Source: Pholis gunnellus
Taxonomy: Eukaryota > Chordata > Actinopteri > Perciformes > Pholidae
Direction of reading: 5' to 3'
NCBI GenBank assembly: GCA_910591455.2
Contig: OU342817.1
Coordinates: 10,159,915-10,223,914, forward strand
Length of the DNA stretch: 64,000 bases
Shown here: positions 58,341 through 64,000 of the stretch, piece by piece
Numbering within the stretch: position 1 is the stretch's first letter
How the letters are laid out: each line of letters starts with the position of its first letter
Notes under the pieces: model-generated
Databases searched by the model: none
What the model was told of the DNA's origin: nothing
The model's input: only the letters and a program-made list of their open reading frames with translations
Position numbers and translations under genes: made by a program

Positions 58341-61300
58341 TATGTATCAATAGTCAATATTCTTTTGACTACTAGAACTTCCACAGTAACAGTCACTTAC
58401 AGTGAATTTGATTACTTTCTCCATGTGTGCAGATAATACAAACTTAAAATGTGTAGAAGTAATCCATACATCTTAAACTTTGCATGATCAGTGCAGACTC
58501 ATCAACTTTTAAACTACAGATCAAAATTCAAATGTGCATAAACAAATGTCTTCTTGAGTATAATGTGAATTATATTATAAGCTTGTGGATCAAATATCTA
58601 CGCTTCCCTGTACAAACGTGTCATTGAGACATTGGAAAACATGTCCCAGACTTCCCTTTTCTAATAAGGGAAAGTATGACAGGCATGCCCGCTGCCTCCC
58701 ACACTCTATTTGTTGTACTTTATTCCCGAGACGCGTATAAAAAAGGGGAAAAATGAATGTGATATCTTCGTACATCTCAGTCCTGAATGCTCTCCGGTGG
58801 CTGAGGAACCCCCATAACCCCCCCCCACCCCCCCCTCGCCCCCAACCCCCTCAAACAAAAAAAAAAGTTTAAAGCCTCTCGCTCAGCTGGGTTCTCCCTT
58901 TGTACAGAGCATGTTCAAAGTGTTACACTGTCACTAATCATCCATGTTACAACATCTTGAGCAGCGAGGGCTCTCACTCTGACTCCACCAAACCATTATG
59001 GTGCCACAGGGTTGAAGGAATAGTCCACTTTGATCTCCTCAGAGGAGAGCTATGGAGACATCTTTCAGCCTCTCTGTGTTCCTCTCCTCGTCCCCCCCCC
59101 TCCCTCCTGCTCTCCGCCCCCTCACTCCCTCTGGTGAGAGACTTTAAACAGTAGGCTGGAGGCTGTTATTTTGGGAGGGCTGAGGGGCGAGGGGGCGAGT
59201 GAAGAATAATATCTTGTACTCCAGGGCCCGGACGGCTCCCCCAGCCCATCAAACGAGTAACAAATGCGGTTACAGACCCATAAAGAATAAAGGGAGGGGA
59301 GAGAAGAAGAACGAGGGGGCAACATTTTTCTGACACAGTTTTACGGCTCTGCTTATTACAAGGAGCAGCTTAAGCTCTCCCTCCTCTCCTCGCTCAGCTC
59401 ACCGCCTCCTTTATCAGTGATATCTGCACATTCCTGCAAGGACGGAGGGGTGCAGGACAGAGGGATGAACTGGGTGAAAGAGTTGACGAGAGAACGTCAA
59501 GGAAAGAGGATTGATGCATTCATTTTCATGTTTATATTTAAAATTCTTGAGCGGAAATCAAGTTTTAGGATTGGTAGGATGTGAAGAATTGTTTTGTCTT
59601 ATCTTGTCCTTTTTTGTGGAATTTCAGTTCATTTTCTTTCATAATACTCTTGAATTGGAATTTATAATTATTAACATTTTTATATTAGGAAATAATATCT
59701 TGTCTGTTTTACACAAAAAGCACATGCTCACATCCAGACAGAATAACAGCATAATAACACTATAACATATTGTGTTTGTTTAAAAACATATATATCATAA
59801 AGCTGAATGTTGTTTCAGGTCACATCAGCATTCACTTGTACTTATTAGTGAATCAAAACAGCCACACCTCTATTCAAGTATATCACAAGTTCTCTGACAA
59901 ACTTACATTTATTTGCATCATTTGATCTAATTTGTTTCTTTTCACTTCTTCTTTTCAAAGGGGAAAATATCGAAAATTAAACGTCACGAGGACATTTTAT
60001 ACTTTCATCCAACTTGATTGATTCTCATGCTTGTATTTATTGAACAATGACTTTGGTCCACATTTTGTTATTTTTAAATGTGCTTTAGAAATAGATTGAC
60101 TTGACTACATGTTGGACTCTTTGTCAAACTATTCGGTAAAATCTGTATCACAACATCAGAACAAAGGTTTTACACATGTGTGTTTACCCTAATGACACTT
60201 TGATGCTACATTGCTGACTCTTATGTGTAACATAGTAACATCTAATCTGTATCTGAAATCACTCCTTTTTCACTTTATGAGTGTGACATTGCTGTTGTGA
60301 GGACACAATCAATATTAACTTTTACAATAGATTTACAATTTAATAGTGAGTAGTGAATGAGTAAATGAGGGAGGAATTTCTCACACATCTGATCTAAATT
60401 CATGACATGAGCATTTAACCAGTAAGAGAAATTATAGTGATTCATTTACTCACGTGTGTGCTTTGCAATAATTATACTTTTTTTTGTTATGTATTGCTCA
60501 GTACAATATTTGCTTTACCTCCTTGCTTGGTGGCTGATATGCTTCTGTTGTGGTCACATTTCAGAGCATCAGTTGCATTCAAGGATTGGTTTTCATTCAC
60601 TTTATGTACAATTCACAATCCTCCAGTGTTTCAGTAGCCCTCATATCATTTAAAGTACCCTTTCCTCTGGACCGGGTAAGAAAATAACAACAACAATATT
60701 GTTTGAGGTTGTTCATCATGAAAAGAACGGATTAGATTTTATGGTATGTTGTTGACATAATAATGGGATAATTACACCACAAGCTGTCTTCCCTTTCTTT
60801 CACCCTATAATCACAACCATCGTTTGAATAACTGAGACAAACAAACAAACAAGAAACACCAGCTTTAATAACACCTTTAAAATGGACCCCTAAACACACC
60901 AAATTATGATTATTCAGACTCACTATGCATGTTTGAATTAAATAAATTCCCTGATCATTTTTGTATTCACACCTCCACCCTCCCTCTTTATGTCTGCCCA
61001 CTAGTTTCTTCTCCCAGCAGTGTAATGAACTTCAGTTCACTGACCGGTGAGATGCGGCTGATTAATTCAGAGCCAGAGAGGCGGCTCTTTCACTCTTCAT
61101 CTCCCTGAGGACAGCGGGGAGGAGGGATGGACATCTCATCCTTTATGACCTTTTCTGGCCCCCGGCCCACACGTTTCCTCCCCTCTCACGTACAATTTCA
61201 CTGTGCTGCTTAAGACGGTACTATATCACCAACCTAAAACATGTACACACACAAACCAGACAACACTTACAATTAGATTTTGTAAAAGCGCTGTATATTG

Positions 61301-61439
61301 ATGAAAACAACAGCTATTGGCCTTGCCAATTATTAATAGTATTCATGGTACATTGGGAACTGCACAGCTAACTGTTTCTATCCATACAGCCCAATGACAT
61401 ACAGAGCGGAACCCTTCTTTTGGGAAATACACGCACTTA
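58341..61439. other. Intergenic sequence with C-rich tract and GC-rich islands
   Basis: It contains C-runs at 58809-58850 and GC-richer unique islands at about 59135-59470 and 61020-61200. AT-rich sequence fills 59500-60900. A short aaatgtgctttagaaatagattgacttgac segment at 60078-60107, similar to a common fish repeat end, is also present. No gene is seen. Confidence 0.5.
58809..58850 (-). other. Potential G-quadruplex-forming tract
   Basis: Five C-runs of 5, 9, 8, 5 and 5 bases (58809-58813, 58818-58826, 58828-58835, 58839-58843, 58846-58850) are separated by one to four bases. The complementary strand therefore meets the usual four-run rule for a G-quadruplex, and the + strand could form an i-motif. 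No adjacent gene is recognised. Confidence 0.5.
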
Positions 61440-61850
61440 CTCACTTTCTTGCTGGGGTTAAATGAAAAGATTGATACTTACTTTACAGTAAATATGATAT
61501 CGCTAGCAGCCGGTTAAGCCTGGTTTAGCATTTCATCTGGACACCACTAGCCTGGTTCTATTTAAAAGATAAACTCCAGCACAAAAGGGTTCCTAATTAG
61601 CACGGCATAACTTTTATGTTTTGTCTTTACAAAAAACAAAGTTTCATTGGGGGGGGGGGGGGGTTAAGTGCCAGACTACTTCTTGGCCTGACACAGTAAC
61701 TTCTTGAACTCTTGTGTCTCAATGAGGTTACCAGGCCGTGGATTTTGTTGCCTTTGGACAGAGCGAGGCTAGCTGTTTCCCCCTGGTCCCAGTCTTTATG
61801 ATAAGCTAAGCTAACTGGCTGCTGAGGGTAGCTTCTGTCTTGCATACAGA
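61440..61850. mobile_element. Teleost dispersed repeat with internal inverted arms
   Basis: The left arm at about 61503-61560 (agcagccggttaagcctggt, then actagcctggttct) is the imperfect reverse complement of the right arm at about 61765-61828 (ggctagctgtttccccctgg, then ctaagctaactggctgct). Between them lie gcacggcataacttttatg, a G15 run and cagactacttcttggcctga. I recognise this as an abundant fish repeat capable of a long hairpin. Confidence 0.75.
61649..61663. repeat. Poly(G) run of 15
   Basis: An uninterrupted G15 lies inside the dispersed repeat at 61440-61850. It is likely to be length-variable and a source of sequencing error. Confidence 0.95.
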
Positions 61851-61970
61851 CCACATTACATTACAGTCATTTAGCAGACGCTTTTATCCAAAGCGACTTA
61901 CCACGGATTGGTATTGATTTTTCTCATCCTACTCTTGGCGAGACGTTTTTATATGTAACCATAAGAATTT
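61851..61970. mobile_element. Teleost dispersed repeat fragment (agcagacgcttttatccaaagc type)
   Basis: The words acattacattacagtcattt, agcagacgcttttatccaaa and gcgacttaccacgg are the diagnostic core of a very widespread fish dispersed repeat. It directly abuts the preceding repeat. The right edge is approximate. Confidence 0.7.
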
Positions 61971-62978
61971 AGGGTATAGAGGCCAACCAGGGTGGTGGCA
62001 TAGAGAAGTACAAATTCTGGAAATTCTGGACATGCTCTGTGAAAGGGTAAGTGTTCAGAGTTCTCGTGAATGGAGATGACGCCAGCACTATCAAATATTA
62101 AACCTCTAATTCCATAGCCAACTGATGCTTTCAGGAGATAAAGCCAAGGAGCCGATCAGGTTTCATATTCTTTGTTGGCTAAATGCATCACTTACGGCAG
62201 CATGACGACGGCGATATGAGACGCGTCAGAATACAGTATAGCAAAGAGCCTACGGGAGATAGGATTTCCACCAGTAAAGATCATACGCCACCTTCTCATC
62301 CATGACGACCTCACTAATTAAAGATGACCTGGAGGGACATTTCTGGTCACAGTTTAAGCATTTTTCGGGAATTTTTGGGAGATTGAGATTGAGTCTGTAG
62401 GCATGATAAGAATCTGCTGATGAACCGGGATAGTCATGAGAATAACAGCCTCCCTGCTCCTGTGGTATCTCCTCTCAGCCGAGGCGGGGGGGGGGGGCGT
62501 ATCCACTGAGGGCCTGGGACCTCTCACTCATCCCCTACTCATCCTCTCTGCTAGTGGGTGTTATCATCATGTGGACATCTCTTTACCTGTGAAATATTAT
62601 CGCTGGCTTGTCTCCACACAAGTGCTCTTTCAACAAGGCCTAATAGTTCTCTTGTTTCACTTATGGATGCCGTGACTTGCCTGTTATTTATACTCTATAT
62701 CTGACTGTCTCTCTTGTCCTTACGTACATGCATCTGTTACCCACTTGCCACCCCGCCTCCACCCAACACACAGCTATTGCTTCGGGAAGGGTCCAGCTCC
62801 TCTATTTACTGTCGGTACTCTAATGGTCTTTTGTAAAGTGGCTGGCAAGCAGCGAGCAGATGAGGAAACCCTAAACCGTTTATTAGAAGCACTTTGCACC
62901 CTTCGGGCAGAGTGGAGCCATTGTAAATAATGGCAATAGCAAGGCAGCCTGATAACTCGTTTTGAGAGGAGTCACGCC

Positions 62979-62984
<6 letters not shown>
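61971..62984. other. Intergenic sequence with candidate regulatory island
   Basis: A G13 run lies at 62485-62497. Unique repeat-free sequence at about 62770-62965 (ctctatttactgtcggtact, then aaccgtttattagaagcact and gagccattgtaaataatggc) may be regulatory. No gene is seen. Confidence 0.45.

Positions 62985-63024
<40 letters not shown>
62985..63024. repeat. (TA)n microsatellite
   Basis: A perfect TA tract of 40 bases, the only long one in the window, directly before a LINE-type tail at 63027. The Ile-Tyr frames across it are artefacts. Confidence 0.97.
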
Positions 63025-63025
<1 letters not shown>

Positions 63026-63026
63026 T

Positions 63027-63125
63027 GTGTGTGAAGTTTGCATGTTCTGCCCGTGGCAGCATGGGTTCTCATCAGGTTCTCCGGCTTCCTCCATCAGTCC
63101 AAAGACATGCAGCTTTGGTTTGGCT
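63027..63125 (+). mobile_element. Fragment of a common teleost repeat (gtttgcatgttctgcccgtg type)
   Basis: The sequence gtgaagtttgcatgttctgc, then agcatgggttctcatcaggt, tctccggcttcctccatcag and tccaaagacatgcag matches a very familiar fish repeat usually read as part of a LINE-type 3' end. Only about 100 bases are kept. Class assignment is from memory. Confidence 0.7.
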
Positions 63126-64000
63126 TTCTTTCTTATTCATGTATAGTTTTATTGTCCTTGTTTTGATTTGCATTTTAGCAAAAACAATCAGAGTCAAATT
63201 CCAGATATGTGTATTCAAACCTGGCCATCAAAGCTGATTCTGATGTAAAAGATGATTTTCAATGTATCCACAGTAATCTGGACATACCAATTCACACATT
63301 AAACGTAACATTTATAATGACCTGCAACTAGCGCTCACAAACATAGTGTGTCACAGCATGAAGATTAAGAGACTCAATACAGCACAACTTCAACTTGAAG
63401 CACATAATTGTCTCAATCTGAGAAATACAAGTCTGTAGAGAGAGTATTTTATGAAAAGTCAGGATATTATTACAGCCCAACTGGGGCCAGTAGTGATGCT
63501 AAGAGTCACCTGCCTGTGGCCTCAGTGGTACTTTACAGCACTTAGCCTGTACGACTGAGGTAACAGCTATGACATCATTGTCTCCAGAAATGCTGGGGAG
63601 GTACGGTGCCACACAGTTGCCAGACTTAATAGACCACATGAGTAGGAAATTACTTCATGCTCTCAGTTTTCGCACAGAGCCTGTTTACCGGTTTTACCCA
63701 TGAGAGGTGGTCAGTGTGGGGCTGGCACATTCAAGATATTTCACATCAGTAAGGGACACCTCTGAGGGAATTTGTGAGCTCTCCCAGGTCTCTACAGCTG
63801 TATTTTTGTGACAACACCTGGTTGCTATAGGAACTATGTATGTGCTATACGTTAGGGAAATGCTTTGTATACACAGGGTTTTAAAAAAAAAAAACAGTTT
63901 TTTTTATTTGTTGCATTTGTTGCATCTGTTGCTCTGGCCCTCAGAAAATAATACAACTGTCAGAAAAAAAAATCTACATTTTTTATTATCATTGCAAATT
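63126..64000. other. Intergenic sequence to the window end
   Basis: No gene or large repeat is recognised. Repeat-free mixed sequence at about 63470-63790 could be regulatory (it includes atgacatcattg and agcctgtttaccgg). The end is AT-rich with A/T homopolymers. Confidence 0.45.

Noticed and set aside
62806..63237. Ile-Tyr repeat frames on both strands
   Set aside because: Translation of the (TA)n tract and a repeat fragment.
1..64000. CRISPR arrays, operons, phage or bacterial systems
   Set aside because: The DNA is eukaryotic. The repeats are microsatellites or dispersed elements, and no direct repeats with regular spacers were seen.
1..64000. Known microRNA precursors or GMDS exons
   Set aside because: I looked for familiar mature microRNA seeds and for the GMDS nucleotide-binding start (GITGQDGSYL-type) and found none. 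A covariance-model scan and tblastn would be decisive.

Overview
The window looks like nuclear DNA of a teleost fish, probably a percomorph. The evidence is interrupted genes with GT-AG introns, many long (CA)n/(GT)n microsatellites, and several dispersed repeats whose wording I recognise from ray-finned fish genomes. Nothing is bacterial, viral or organellar in character. I found no RNA gene, no CRISPR array and no operon.

Only one gene can be supported. Positions 108-1322 hold the last six coding exons of a myosin light chain kinase family gene on the + strand. It is best matched to mylk4: the catalytic loop is HLDLKPEN, then come DFG, an APE block (EFLAPEV) and the alpha-F region TDMWSLGVITYMLL, and it ends in a short basic serine-rich tail. 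The exons join in frame with conventional splice sites, and the stop is at 1320-1322. The 5' part of the gene lies outside the window. A 3' UTR follows, with a candidate poly(A) signal at 2183-2188 and others near 3.0 kb.

The remaining 61-62 kb has no convincing protein-coding exon. Open frames there are short, low in complexity or lie in repeats. The region holds (1) about ten long dinucleotide tracts plus G/C homopolymer tracts; (2) remnants of dispersed elements at about 11.36-12.07, 21.03-22.69, 27.16-27.36, 31.78-32.13, 33.2-33.6, 45.06-45.26, 53.45-53.53, 55.5-55.7, 58.0-58.34, 61.44-61.85, 61.85-61.97 and 63.03-63.13 kb; and (3) islands of non-repetitive sequence with clustered homeodomain-type ATTA cores, Forkhead-like TGTTTAC/GTAAACA and GATA-type words that resemble vertebrate conserved non-coding enhancers.

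In mammals the 3' side of MYLK4 faces a gene desert leading to GMDS and the FOXC1/FOXF2/FOXQ1 cluster. If that order holds in this fish, the region is probably part of that regulatory landscape. This is inference from remembered synteny. I saw no novel multi-gene system; the most interesting content is the set of candidate regulatory islands and a few structural DNA motifs.
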